NCBI RefSeq assembly: GCF_024519315.1
Contig: NZ_JANIIC010000026.1
Span: forward strand, 60,850-124,849
DNA: 64,000 nucleotides
Direction: 5' to 3'
DNA from: Streptomyces malaysiensis subsp. samsunensis
GTDB taxonomy: Bacteria > Actinomycetota > Actinomycetes > Streptomycetales > Streptomycetaceae
Shown: piece by piece, positions 1-9,386 of the stretch
How positions within the stretch are numbered: position 1 is the first letter of the stretch
Layout of the letters: each line of letters opens with the position of its first letter
The notes under the pieces: generated by a model
What the model was told of the DNA's origin: nothing
Seen by the model: only the letters and a program-made list of their open reading frames with translations
The model's database searches: none
Made by a program: the position numbers and the translations under genes

Positions 1-461
1 CCGCGTGTCGGCGGCCCGTGTGCCGGATGATGACTTTTGACCGGAGTTGGATCGCAAGCGGCCTTCAGGCGACTGATGCCGTCTGGTGCAGGCGGTCAGA
101 TGTTCCTGCTTTGAGGCGCCGTCAGTGAGTCCCTATCGGGCCGTCGGCAAGACTGCCCCTCCGCTGGGCCTCGCCGAGTCGGCCCGGTGCTCCGCAGAGC
201 GCATGGGCAACAGGACACACGACGCAAGGGCCAATCCTGCCAGCCCGTGACCTGCCCCGAACCGGGACTTGCGGGGCGTCTGTGACTCAGCGCTACGACT
301 GGTCGCGCAACTAGGTGTAGGCGTCACGGGGAGTGATACCCTTGGTTGTTTCAGCACCTGACTGGTCCGCGGGGCCCTGGCCGAGTCCTGCCCTACCTGG
401 GGATCGCCCGGTCTGATGCCATGGAGGAAGCGCAGGTTGGGACACCATCGTTGGGGGCGGT
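1..461. other. no gene recognised
   Basis: I see no convincing coding region in this left edge. The open frames on both strands are short, arginine- and proline-rich and match no family I know. It matters because the next gene is qatB-like: in Qat systems an ATPase gene, qatA, normally sits just upstream, and none ends here. It could hold the promoter of the qatB-qatC pair, but I cannot point to clear -35/-10 boxes. Confidence 0.5.
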
Positions 462-1250
462 GTGGGGACATCCACGCGATGGAAGGGACCGAACGGCGAT
501 CGGTGGAGTTCTGCCAGGAGGCGGCTGGCGCGCTGGCGGGAGGACTCACGGAACGCGGATCAGCGGCTGGAGGAGATCGCTGCGGACCACCTGAGCGCCC
601 TGCATGAGACGCTCCGTGCCGATCGATCGGCTTTCGGGTTGTACGACACGGCCTGTGCGGCCGGTGAACGGCTCGCCGGGGCCCTGGGGTCGCTGGCCGC
701 CGAGGGCGCGGAGTCGGAGGACGCGCTCGTCGCACGTCTCGTCTCGGAGGTCGGTGGGGACGGCGGCACACTCGCCGACGCCGCAGTGCGCAGGGGGATG
801 GCGGTGGCGGTCCGCGATGTCCGGGCCATGCATCCCGAGATGGACGACGCCATGAACGGGGGTGGCGCGGGCGGCGGATTTGCCTGGGACATCCTGTGCG
901 ATCTCTACCAGGTGTTCTTCGCCGACATGGTGGGGGAGTTCCTCAAGGCCGTTGTCGCCGAGCACGTCAACCTGGCAGTGCCGGTGCTCATCGCTACCGA
1001 TCCGGAAGGCAGGATCGCCGACTGGGTCGCGGAGAAGGTGGTGGACCTGGCGCCGAACCCCTGCGAGGAGTCCGCCGAAGCGACGGACCTCGCACAAGCC
1101 GTGGACACCGCGCAATCGGTGGTGGGCGCTGCGCAGGATCCCTCGACCGCGCTGCGCAAGATCGCCGAGTCGCTGGTACCGCAGGCGGTCGGCAAGATAC
1201 TCGGCCTGATCACTGAGGAGACCACTGGAGAAGAGGGAGCGGCGGCATGA
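462..1250 (+). CDS. qatB: QatB-like anti-phage protein
   Basis: This 262-residue protein begins with GTG and reads VGTSTRWKGPNGDRW. QatB proteins, as I remember them, also start with an MGTS-x-GP-G pattern. The body is helical and rich in Ala, Glu and Asp. QatB is an accessory subunit of the QatABCD anti-phage system with no assigned enzymatic role. The stop overlaps the start of the QueC-like gene by ATGA (1247-1250), so the two are translationally coupled, which is the strongest support. A G-rich stretch just before the GTG could serve as ribosome site. Neither qatA nor qatD is visible nearby. The assignment rests on the N-terminal pattern plus the partner, not on an alignment. Confidence 0.6.
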   Translation: MGTSTRWKGPNGDRWSSARRRLARWREDSRNADQRLEEIAADHLSALHETLRADRSAFGLYDTACAAGERLAGALGSLAAEGAESEDALVARLVSEVGGDGGTLADAAVRRGMAVAVRDVRAMHPEMDDAMNGGGAGGGFAWDILCDLYQVFFADMVGEFLKAVVAEHVNLAVPVLIATDPEGRIADWVAEKVVDLAPNPCEESAEATDLAQAVDTAQSVVGAAQDPSTALRKIAESLVPQAVGKILGLITEETTGEEGAAA

Positions 1251-2569
1251 CCGGTTCCGACCATTTCCTGTGGTGGCGCGGTCATCGCGGGGATCGGCCT
1301 CGCGATGACCGCTGGACGGAGATCGGCAAGGAAGCCTTCCAAGAAAAGGAGCGCCGCATCACCGGCCGACACCACCTGCCCGGTCCGGTCCCCGACTGGG
1401 CCGAGGACCTGTTCCGCGTCGCCAGGGCCGCGTTCATCGCCGACAAGTACGTACGCCGGACCGGAGAAGGGGACCGGTGGACCCGCCGCATCAGCCTCGC
1501 CGTACCCGTCACGGAACACGAGCGGTGGGGAAGCGCAGCTGTCCGTACCCACCTCACCGCACTCCTCCAAGTCCTCACCGGGGACCTATGGAATGTGGAC
1601 TTCCGGCCCCTCACCGGTCACTACGTCGAGGACGCGCTCGTCTCCCCGGACGAGCCGCGTGCCTCGGAAGTCGCGTTGTTCTCCGGCGGACTGGATTCCC
1701 TCAGCTGGGCCGCCACCCGTTCGCGCGCCGACGACTCCCGCCCGCTGCTGCTCGTGATGTTCCGCGAGATCGGCCTGCTGCGTCTCCAGCAGCGGGTGTA
1801 CAAGGCCGTCGAACGACTGGTCGGAGCACGGCCGGTGCTGCTGTTGCCGATGAGCCAGACCCCGGCGGGCGACGGCTCGGGGGCACGGCTGGAGACCTCC
1901 TCCCGCACACGTGGTCTGCTGTACGCGGCGGGCGCGATCCGCGCCGCCACCGCGCACGGGGTGGGCACCGTCCACATCCCCGAGAACGGCCAGCTCGCCC
2001 TCAATCCGCCTCTGACACCAGCGCGTTCGGCCGCCTGCTCTACGCGTTCCGTGCACCCGCGGACACTGGGCAGTCTGAACGCCTTGGTAACTTCCGTGAG
2101 CGACACGGAGAGCACGGTGCAGGTGGTCAACCCCTTGGCACAGCTGACGAAAGGCGAGGTGTGCAAGGTCGGACGTGATGCGGGCCTCACTCCGTCCGAC
2201 CTGGAATCCACCCTGAGCTGCGGTAAGCCGCCAACCCGCCGAAGGAGCGGGCCTCCCATCGCCAACTGCGGCGTTTGCTTCCCGTGTCTCGTGCGCCGCT
2301 CCGGGCTACTCCACGCCAATGGCAGCGACGGCACCCGGTACGAGGCATTGCCGTGGGCGGACGGCCTAACGCTTGACCGGGGTGCCGACTGGCGCGCCCT
2401 GCAGCGGTGGCTGCTCGGCCCGTACACCCTTACGGATGTCTTCACCGATACCCCGCTGCCGCCGGACACGGACCCGGCGGTGGCGTTCGATTTGATCAGG
2501 CGCGGGCGGGAAGAGCTGGCCCGGCTGCTTCAGATCGCGGATGCGACGGGAGCAGCTGACGCGGCGTAG
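1247..2569 (+). CDS. qatC: QueC-like protein QatC
   Basis: A 440-residue protein of the QueC (7-cyano-7-deazaguanine synthase) family, longer than housekeeping QueC (about 220-230). The PP-loop is visible as LFSGGLDSLSWAA near residue 145, and a QueC-type zinc site near residues 325-350 (SCGK, then NCGVCFPC). QueC turns carboxy-deazaguanine into preQ0 using ATP and ammonia. QatC proteins are enlarged QueC homologues of the Qat anti-phage system, thought to modify a protein or nucleic acid rather than make queuosine. No queD, queE or tRNA-guanine transglycosylase gene is near, which favours the defence role. It overlaps the qatB-like gene by four bases. The absence of QatD (TatD-type DNase) downstream is unusual. 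Confidence 0.75.
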   Translation: MTGSDHFLWWRGHRGDRPRDDRWTEIGKEAFQEKERRITGRHHLPGPVPDWAEDLFRVARAAFIADKYVRRTGEGDRWTRRISLAVPVTEHERWGSAAVRTHLTALLQVLTGDLWNVDFRPLTGHYVEDALVSPDEPRASEVALFSGGLDSLSWAATRSRADDSRPLLLVMFREIGLLRLQQRVYKAVERLVGARPVLLLPMSQTPAGDGSGARLETSSRTRGLLYAAGAIRAATAHGVGTVHIPENGQLALNPPLTPARSAACSTRSVHPRTLGSLNALVTSVSDTESTVQVVNPLAQLTKGEVCKVGRDAGLTPSDLESTLSCGKPPTRRRSGPPIANCGVCFPCLVRRSGLLHANGSDGTRYEALPWADGLTLDRGADWRALQRWLLGPYTLTDVFTDTPLPPDTDPAVAFDLIRRGREELARLLQIADATGAADAA

Positions 2570-2637
2570 GCGGCGCAGGTGAGATCCGGCTCGCACCAGG
2601 CGGCCCGGACACACCGCCTCACCGACTCGCTGTCTTG

Positions 2638-2714
2638 AATCCCAAACGACGTGCACTCGACGAAAGTGCTTGAACTCCTGGCGTATTCCTAAGGAAATCC
2701 CAAACGGCGTGCAC
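2638..2714. repeat. pair of 19-bp direct repeats upstream of small membrane gene
   Basis: The sequence AATCCCAAACGRCGTGCAC occurs at 2638-2656 and at 2696-2714, with one mismatch and a 58-bp period. Both copies lie in the 246-bp gap between the QueC-like gene and the small membrane gene. They could be operator sites for the downstream operon or a relic of an insertion or duplication. I did not see a third copy in the window. Confidence 0.6.
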
Positions 2715-2815
2715 CCCGCAGCGCGTGGCCTACGTCTTCTACTGTCCTTCTTGAAGCCAGGGATCACCGGCTCACTCGTCCACTGGGAGATCCCCCGACC
2801 TCAGGAAGGAAACCC

Positions 2816-3007
2816 GTGCAGCTGAGGCTGATGTACGTGATCATCGCGGTCCTCGCGGCACTTGTCGCCGCTCTGGTCGGCAGCGTCGTGACCGTCGTCG
2901 AGGAAGGGCGTCCCACGGCGGCCTTCAAGACCGGAGCATTGACCTTCGCCGGCTCTCTGACGCTCCTTATCGTGGTCATGGGCGCCCTGGGTGTGGTGGG
3001 CTCGTGA
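2816..3007 (+). CDS. small membrane protein, 63 aa
   Basis: It starts with GTG behind a good ribosome site (AGGAAGGAAACCC). The protein has two hydrophobic segments, about residues 5-27 and 43-62, separated by a short polar loop (VEEGRPTAAFK), so it should be a two-pass inner-membrane protein. I do not recognise the family. Its stop overlaps the GTG of the following methylase gene (GTGA at 3004-3007), so the two were one operon. Function unknown; small membrane proteins beside restriction-like genes may act as effectors or holin-like partners, but nothing here shows that. Confidence 0.7.
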   Translation: MQLRLMYVIIAVLAALVAALVGSVVTVVEEGRPTAAFKTGALTFAGSLTLLIVVMGALGVVGS

Positions 3008-3828
3008 GCGACATGGGTGCCCTTGGAGGGCACGTGCAGGCCGAGGGTGCCTCCTCGCTCGACGAGGTGTTCGCGAAGGTGCGCCGACACCGCACGCACC
3101 TCTCGCGGCTGATGAACGCCCATGACGCGACTCGCCTCGTCCTCGGGCTGCTGTACCTGAGCCGGACCGCGCACGCCGCTCCCGGCACCGGCGTACCGAC
3201 ATGGTCATGGTTGCAGGGTCAGCCAGCAGGGCGCGGTTCGGGAATCCGCGCTGCCGTGAGCAAGTGTCTGAGCCACTGGCTTCCCGTAGCCGACGAACAG
3301 AGCGCAGACGTGGACACGAGGAGCCTGATGCCCGTTCCGCCCCCTGGTTCCGAAGGACCGCTGCACGCTCTCGTCCAGGCCATCGGCTCCACCCAGCGGG
3401 TCGGGCCGCTGCTCGACCAGTGCCTCCGCGATCTCTCGGCGGACCAGGCAGACGGCAGCCACTACTTCACGCCGGGTGACATGGCGCGTCTCATGGTCGG
3501 TGCGGTCGTCCCCCGCGACCGGCACAGAGTGCTGGACCCGGTTTGCGGTTCAGGGGGACTGCTCGTCGAGAGTCACCGCTATATCCGCGAACGCGTCGAG
3601 CTGAACCCGACCATGTCCTTGCACGGAAAGGAACAGCACGCCCACACCTCGCAGGTGGCCCGCATGAACTTCGCGGTGCGGGGGATCACGGCTCACGTCT
3701 TCCCGCCCGGGGACAGCCTCGCGGAGCCCGAGCGCGAGCCCCACGACATTATCCTGGCCAACCTTCCCTTCAACCAGCGCGACTGGGCGCCGGAGGACAA
3801 GATGGAGCAGGGCGCCCGCCGGTCGGGT
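3004..3828 (+). pseudogene. N6-adenine DNA methylase, 3' half lost
   Basis: The first about 275 residues are a HsdM-like adenine methyltransferase: a helical N-terminal part, the SAM-binding motif I as LDPVCGSGGLLVES near residue 177, and motif IV as NLPFNQRDW near residue 252, where the family usually has NPPF. Homology stops right after motif IV at a run of eight cytosines (3829-3836). The C-terminal half of the catalytic domain and any specificity region are absent. Past that point this frame reads low-complexity sequence until 3936, while another frame enters an Rhs protein. The protein is therefore probably inactive. It is coupled to the small membrane gene by a 4-bp overlap. Confidence 0.75.
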
Positions 3829-6800
3829 CCCCCCCCATCGACACCGAGGGCCCGCGGGTCACCGCGCTCCGGCTGCTGGACGAACCGCCGTCGGTCTACG
3901 AGCCCGAACGGGGCCGTGCGGGCGGCACGGTGGTGATGCGCTACGGCTACGACGAGGCGGGCAACCTCACCGAGGTCATCAACTCCAGCGGCACGCCCCT
4001 GCGGTTCACCTACGACGGCCAGGGGCGGGTGACGTCCTGGACGGACCGTAACGGCACGTCGTTCCGGTACGTCTACGGGCCGGAAGGGAGGGTGGTGCGC
4101 ACCGAGGGCAGCGACGGCGTCTTCAATGGCTGCCTGGAGTACGACGACGAGGCGCGGACGACGGTCTACACGGACTCGCTCGGTCACGCGACGCGGTATC
4201 GCTACAGCGCGGACGGTCAGTTGGTCGAGGAGACCGATCCGCTGGGCCACACCACGCTGACGGAGTGGGACGCGCGCGGCGACCGTAAGGTCGCGGTGAC
4301 GGATCCTCTGGGGCGCACGACGCGTTACGGGTATGACGAGGACGGCAATCTGACCGGCGTGACCCTGCCGGACGGGGCGCGGGCGGAGGCCACGTACAAC
4401 GCGATGTGCCTGCCGGTGGAGGTCACCGAGCCGGGCGGCGGGACGTGGTGCCACACGTATGACGACACGGGGAACCTCCTCTCGACGACCGACCCCCTGG
4501 GGGCGACCACGGCCTACGCATACACCGAGCGGGGCCACCTGGCCGAGGTGACGGACGCGCTGGGCAACACCACGCGCCTGACCCCGGACCCAGCCGGGCT
4601 CCCCATCGCCGTGACGGACCCGCTGGGCCACACCACGAGCGTCCGCCGGGACCCCTTCGGCCGGGTGGTGGAGGCGACGGATCCGCTGGGCCGTACGACC
4701 CGTATGGGCTGGACGACCGAGGGCAGACCGGCGTGGCGCCAGGAGCCGGACGGCGCCCGGGAGAGCTGGACCTGGGACGGCGAGGGCAACCTCCTCACCC
4801 ACACGGACCCGGCAGGCCACACCACCCACCAGACGTCCACCCACTTCGACGTACCCGCCACTCGCACCGAGCCGGACGGCGCGACGTACGCCTTCGCCTA
4901 CGACACCGAACTGCGCCTGACCGAGGTCACCAACCCGCAGGGCCTGACCTGGACCTACGCCTACGACCCGGCGGGTCGGCTCACCTCCGAGACGGACTTC
5001 AACGGCCGTACCGTGGCCTACACCCACGACTCGGCGGGTGACCTGCTGACCCGCACGAACGGGGCGGGCGAGACGCTGCACTTCACCCGGGACGCGCTGG
5101 GCCGCACGACGGAACAGCGCGACGAGACGGGCACCGGGACGACGTATGCCTACGACGCGAAGGGCGCCCTGACGCGAGCGGCGAATCCGGACGTCGAGCT
5201 GACCCTGGAACGGGACGCGCTGGGACGGGTCCTGTCGGAGACGGTCAACGGCCGGACGACGACGTACGCGTATGACGCCGTGGGCCGCCGCACCGAACGC
5301 ACGATGCCCTCGGGCCTGAGGAGTGTCTGGACCTACGACGAGTCGGGCCGCCCTGTCGCATTGCGCACCGGGACGGCAGACACCCTGACCTTCACGTACG
5401 ACGCGGCGGGCCGGGAGACGGAACGCCGCGTCGGCGAGGCGGTGCGACTGACCCAGACCTGGGACAGGGCAGGCCGCCTGACGACCCAGACCATCGCCGA
5501 GGGCCGTGGCGACGAGGCGAACCGGATCCTCCAACACCGCTCCTACGCCTACCGCCCGGACGGCTACCTCACCGAGATCCGCGAACTGACGTCGGGCACG
5601 CGCCGCTTCGACCTCGACCCGGCCGGCCGTGTCACCGCCGTCCACGCGCACGGCTGGACCGAGACCTACGCCTACGACACGGCGGGCAACCTGACGCACG
5701 CCACGTCCCCGGGCCATGAGGCGTCCGGCGACCGGGAGTTCACCGGCACGGTGATCCACCGCGCGGCCCGCACGTCTTATGAGCACGACGCCCAGGGCCG
5801 TCTCACCCGCCGCACCCGCAAACTCCTGAACGGCCGGACCCGCACCTGGACCTACACCTGGAACGCGGAAGACCGCCTGACGGACGCGACAACCCCGGAC
5901 GGCGATCACTGGCACTACACATACGACCCCCTCGGCCGCCGCATATCCAAACAACGCCTGGCCGAGGACGGCACGGTGGCGGAATCGCTGACCTTCGCAT
6001 GGGAAGACACCCGCCTGGCCGAACAATCCACACCAGAGGGCAACCACACCACCTGGGACTACACCCCGGACACCCACCGCCCCCTGACCCAAACCGACCA
6101 CACGTCACTGGTGCGCGAGCCCGGCGAATCCCTCATAGAGAAATTCACCGGCGCCGACGACGACACCACACCGCGCCTCCACGCCATCATCACGGACCTG
6201 GTCGGCACCCCAACGGAGTTGGTCACCGCGGCCGGTGACCTGTCCTGGCAACACCGCACCACCCTCTGGGGCACAGATTTCCCCACCGGGGCAAGCCCTT
6301 CAACGGTCGACTGCCCCCTCCGCTTCCCCGGCCAATACGCCGACCCCGAAACGGGCCTGCACTACAACTACTTCCGCCACTACGACCCGGAAACGGCCCG
6401 CTACGTCACCCCAGACCCGCTGGGCCTCGAGCCTGCCCCCAACCACCACGGGTATCTTCCTGATCCTCGGACTGGGGTCGATCCCCTGGGGCTGGCAGGT
6501 TGTAAGGATGCCCATGTAGCACTCCGAGGTTGGCGAAACAAGGATTACCAGCTCGGAAGCCAGCAGATAAAGCTGGACAAGAAGGGTATGAAGCACTTCC
6601 TTGAGCGACATCACCCGGAGTACTGGGATGGCTCAACGAAGGGTCAACAATCCTTCTTCGATCCGAAAATGAGCGTTACGGACGTCAGGTCGGCTGTCGA
6701 AGATGTACTCAAGCAGAACCGTGACACGATAGACCGGCGTGGCGTTGATAAAATGTACCAAGTGACCGGCGAGGTTGACGGGACAACCTACGTCCTGGGT

Positions 6801-6845
6801 ATCAATCGGGGACGAGTTGGCCAGTTCTACCCGCTCAACGAATAA
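3829..6845 (+). pseudogene. Rhs/YD-repeat polymorphic toxin, 5'-truncated
   Basis: About 1000 residues of Rhs repeat sequence with many YD motifs (RYGYDEAGNL, RFTYDGQGRV, TYAYDAVGRR). It ends in the conserved RHS core close (YDPETARYVTPDPLGL, then DPLGLAG near 6470-6500). After the core comes a variable tip of about 114 residues with HFLERHHPEYW and a final VGQFYPLNE. This layout resembles small RNase toxins of the BECR (barnase-EndoU-colicin-RelE) fold, but the exact family is not clear to me. The usual Rhs N-terminal regions, which attach the protein to its export route, are missing because the sequence starts abruptly at the break with the methylase. The tip is visibly richer in A+T than the core. 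The immunity-like gene follows with a 1-bp overlap. Confidence 0.8.
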
Positions 6846-7327
6846 TGAGGGCCATGCTGTCCGTACATTCTTTTCTGAAGGAGCCAGGCGGTTCTTTCGT
6901 GCCTGTAGGGCAGGCGCAATTTCGGATTCCGGACCCGGACTATATCGAGGGTGCCCTGGAGTTGGAGGTGAATGGCGTCCCCATTCTCTCCCTGAATGAT
7001 TGGGACTACATTGATCAACTCTGGTCATATCTCATCAACGCCATGGAGGAGTATTCGGAATCGGGCGTCGCATCAACCAGACTCCCTGATCAGCCGACCA
7101 AGCTGACTCTGTCAAGGCAAGGAAAGAGTTACGTTCTTGTTCGGGTGGATAGAGGTAAACGGTCGCGGAGCTCGGCAGTCGAGGAGAGTGAGTTCTTCCG
7201 TGTGCTATTGGAGTCCGGAGATCTGTTCTTCGCCTGTATGGCCGGAATCCTTCCTGAGGTCGCAGACTATTACAACTCTGAGCGGGAAAGGCTGCTCAGG
7301 CTTCGTGGTTGTCAGGGGTTTCAGTGA
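6845..7327 (+). CDS. probable immunity protein for the Rhs tip
   Basis: This 160-residue soluble protein starts one base inside the stop of the Rhs gene (TAATG), the standard place for an immunity gene. It has no signal peptide or membrane segment. Features include VNGVPILSLNDWDYIDQLW near residues 40-60 and an acidic, aromatic middle; I do not recognise the family. It shares the low G+C of the Rhs tip, which fits a toxin/immunity cassette swapped as a unit. An ATG three codons later (6854) is an alternative start. The immunity role comes from position and composition only. Confidence 0.65.
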   Translation: MRAMLSVHSFLKEPGGSFVPVGQAQFRIPDPDYIEGALELEVNGVPILSLNDWDYIDQLWSYLINAMEEYSESGVASTRLPDQPTKLTLSRQGKSYVLVRVDRGKRSRSSAVEESEFFRVLLESGDLFFACMAGILPEVADYYNSERERLLRLRGCQGFQ

Positions 7328-7430
7328 TGGTGGTGTCTGTCGGCTCTGGAGCACTCCTGGTGCACCGACGAGGTTCCGGTGGCGCTGCCTGACTCACACA
7401 ATCTGACGCGGCGAGCACGGCAGCAGGACC

Positions 7431-7679
7431 ATGAATGCCATCATTGCTCGCACGCTGATCGAGCTGCTTGTATCCCTTGAGTTGTCCGACGAAGAGTCTG
7501 TCTCTGTGGAGGCGTCGGCAGTTCTGGCTGAGGATGCCGCCACGTCGCTAGGGGCTCTATCAGATACCGAACGAGCGGAACTGATCTCGATCATTACCCA
7601 GATGGGTGAAGAAGCCGGGGATAAGGATCGTCGGCAAGCCCTCCAGGATCTCCCTGAAGGACTTGGGCTTACCGAGTGA
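7431..7679 (+). CDS. small acidic protein, possible second immunity gene
   Basis: An 82-residue, acidic, probably all-helical protein (ELLVSLELSDEESVSVEAS) with ATG behind CAGCAGGA. Its modest G+C resembles the Rhs tip and the gene before it rather than the flanking sequence. Downstream of Rhs tips one often finds extra or orphan immunity genes, and this is a fair candidate, but no family is recognised and no catalytic motif is visible. Confidence 0.5.
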   Translation: MNAIIARTLIELLVSLELSDEESVSVEASAVLAEDAATSLGALSDTERAELISIITQMGEEAGDKDRRQALQDLPEGLGLTE

Positions 7680-7728
7680 CCAGCGCTTTGCCAATGTGCT
7701 CGACCTTTGTGAACGCATCCCGGCATCG

Positions 7729-8125
7729 TCAGTTCGGCGCGCCCCAGTCCCTCCGGTACGCGGCCAAGTCACCCGGCGTCGCCGCGAAGTCCACGTACAG
7801 CGCGACACCGAACCGCTCGCGGCGCGCGTCCTCGCCGTTCAGCCCGAGGCGAGCGCCCCCGATGGCCGCCGTCACCGTCTCGGCCGACTCGTGGTGCCCG
7901 ATGTCGTCGGTGTGGAAGGCGGGAGGCCCATCAGCAGGTCGGTGCCGGGTGGGGTCGCCTCGAGGGCCAGCCGCGTCTGCTGGGCCATATAGCCCCCGTA
8001 CGGGCTCTCCATGGGCATTGCCGTGTCGTAGGACATCACCGCGATCTGGTCGACCCGGCGGGCGACCGCGCTGAAGTACGACTGCGACCACCACTTGGGG
8101 TGACCGGCGACGAACCCCGTGACGG
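7729..8125 (-). pseudogene. decayed hydrolase fragment (GH18-like)
   Basis: Read on the minus strand, about 130 residues look like the end of a TIM-barrel hydrolase: GHPKWWSQSYFSAVARRVDQ, then IAVMSYDTAMP, and in the next frame AFHTDDIGHHESAETV and RFGVALYVDFA. The two parts join only if one base is restored near GATGGGCCTCCCGCC (about 7920-7935), so there is a frameshift, and no N-terminal half is present. The IAVMSYDTAMP stretch resembles the barrel strand of glycosyl hydrolase 18-type enzymes, but the family call is weak. Confidence 0.45.
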
Positions 8126-8391
8126 AGGGAGGGGCGGGGGACGCGGCAAATGAGGACGAGCCGAGCCGTTGTTGGGCGGTGAGCTGGTGATTCAGACGGC
8201 CGTGCCGGTGCCGGTGACCCGAGCGCGTACGTAGCCGACCGGCGCTCCGCTCGCACGGGGCGCCGCCCCTGGCGGCTTCCGTCCCACCAACCCGGCGGCT
8301 CGGCCGTGGGGCGACCCTCTCACCTATGGGTGTGTCCCTGGATACAGTGGGTAGTCACAGCCTTGCTCGGCCACCTCGACCGGAGGCAGAC

Positions 8392-8661
8392 ATGGCCCGT
8401 GGCTGGGAGGCTGACCCGTCCCCGTTATTCGAGCGTCGGCTGGGGAAGTCGGCCGAAGAGCTCGGTAACTCCGACGGCAATGACGAGTGTCCGGACATCT
8501 GGCAGCTCGACAACGGTGATGTGGCTGTGATCGGCCGGGATCTGACAGGCGTCTACGGCGCCCGCCTGCCGCAGGGCGTGCACCTCGCTCCGGATGAGCG
8601 GCTGGTCGTCATCCCAGGGAACATGCTCAGCGCGGCCAAGAAGGACATCGCCGATGCTTGA
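8392..8661 (+). CDS. small partner of DUF6879 protein, 89 aa
   Basis: It starts at ATG 8392, six bases after GGAGG, rather than at any upstream codon. The protein (MARGWEADPSPLFERRLGKS) is soluble and ends with its TGA inside the start of the next gene, an 8-bp overlap, so the two are coupled. Such small proteins with a CPDIWQLDNGDVAVIG-type core regularly sit before DUF6879 genes in Streptomyces as far as I recall. The function is unknown; it is the first gene of a three-gene cassette with a STAND NTPase. Confidence 0.65.
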   Translation: MARGWEADPSPLFERRLGKSAEELGNSDGNDECPDIWQLDNGDVAVIGRDLTGVYGARLPQGVHLAPDERLVVIPGNMLSAAKKDIADA

Positions 8662-9292
8662 TCTCCTCGCCCCCGTTCTCGTTCCCGAGCAGGGCGATCG
8701 GCTCACCCGCACCGCCTACAAGCAGGACTTCCGGCAACGGGAGGACGCGGTCCGTGACGGGAGTTCCTGGAAGCTGGAGCGCCGGCAGCACTTCGAGGAG
8801 CAGGGCAGTCCGAGCCGGGACGCCCTGCGTCGGGGTGACTGGGAGGAGGCACTTCGGCTCCTCGCCGACCGGCGCGACACCTTGGCCAAGGCCGCTCAGG
8901 AGGACGAGCGCAGGGGATATGCCTTTCACCGTGTGCGGGTGGTCGAGAGGCCACTGACGCCGTATGTGCAGTGGGAACTCCGCTCCCAGCGGCAGCGTGC
9001 GGAGTACGGGCAGCGGATCAGGGTCGTCCCCGCCGCGCAGGTGGCCGCCTCGGAGGACACCGGCCCGCTTCCGGAAGTGGTTGTGTTGGGCGGCCGTACC
9101 GTCTTCCAAGTCGTATACACCGAAGCAGGAGTTGCGAACGGTGCGATCCGCTACACCGACCGTGACCTTGTGACGCGCTGGGAGAACTACATCAAGGTGC
9201 TCTACGCGGTGGGTGAAGAGGTGATGTCCTACTTCGACCGTGAGGTGGCGCACCTTGATCCGCCGACGCTGAGCGACGCGGGAAGGGAGTAG
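8654..9292 (+). CDS. DUF6879-like protein
   Basis: A 212-residue soluble protein starting MLDLLAPVLVPEQ. It resembles the actinobacterial DUF6879 group: an N-terminal RLTRTAYKQDF segment, a central YVQWELRSQRQRAEYGQRI stretch and a C-terminal part with WENYIKVLYAVGEEV. The biochemical role of the group is not known to me. The gene overlaps its upstream partner and is followed 94 bases later by the NB-ARC/TPR gene, an arrangement that suggests one functional cassette. No catalytic motif is obvious. Confidence 0.6.
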   Translation: MLDLLAPVLVPEQGDRLTRTAYKQDFRQREDAVRDGSSWKLERRQHFEEQGSPSRDALRRGDWEEALRLLADRRDTLAKAAQEDERRGYAFHRVRVVERPLTPYVQWELRSQRQRAEYGQRIRVVPAAQVAASEDTGPLPEVVVLGGRTVFQVVYTEAGVANGAIRYTDRDLVTRWENYIKVLYAVGEEVMSYFDREVAHLDPPTLSDAGRE

Positions 9293-9386
9293 GCCGATCA
9301 CATCGCCAGGCGGACAGGACGAGCACTTCGGCAGCACCCACTCCGAGCTGTCGGGATCCTCACATGACGTCGTCCAGGCGAGAAGT

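Noticed and set aside
133..771. 212-codon minus-strand frame at the left edge
   Set aside because: It overlaps the QatB-like start and is Arg/Pro-rich; no support.
3693..6101. 802-codon open frame on the minus strand opposite the Rhs repeats
   Set aside because: Arg/Gly/Val-rich mirror of a high-GC repeat gene; no known motif, and the Rhs repeats on the other strand are unmistakable.
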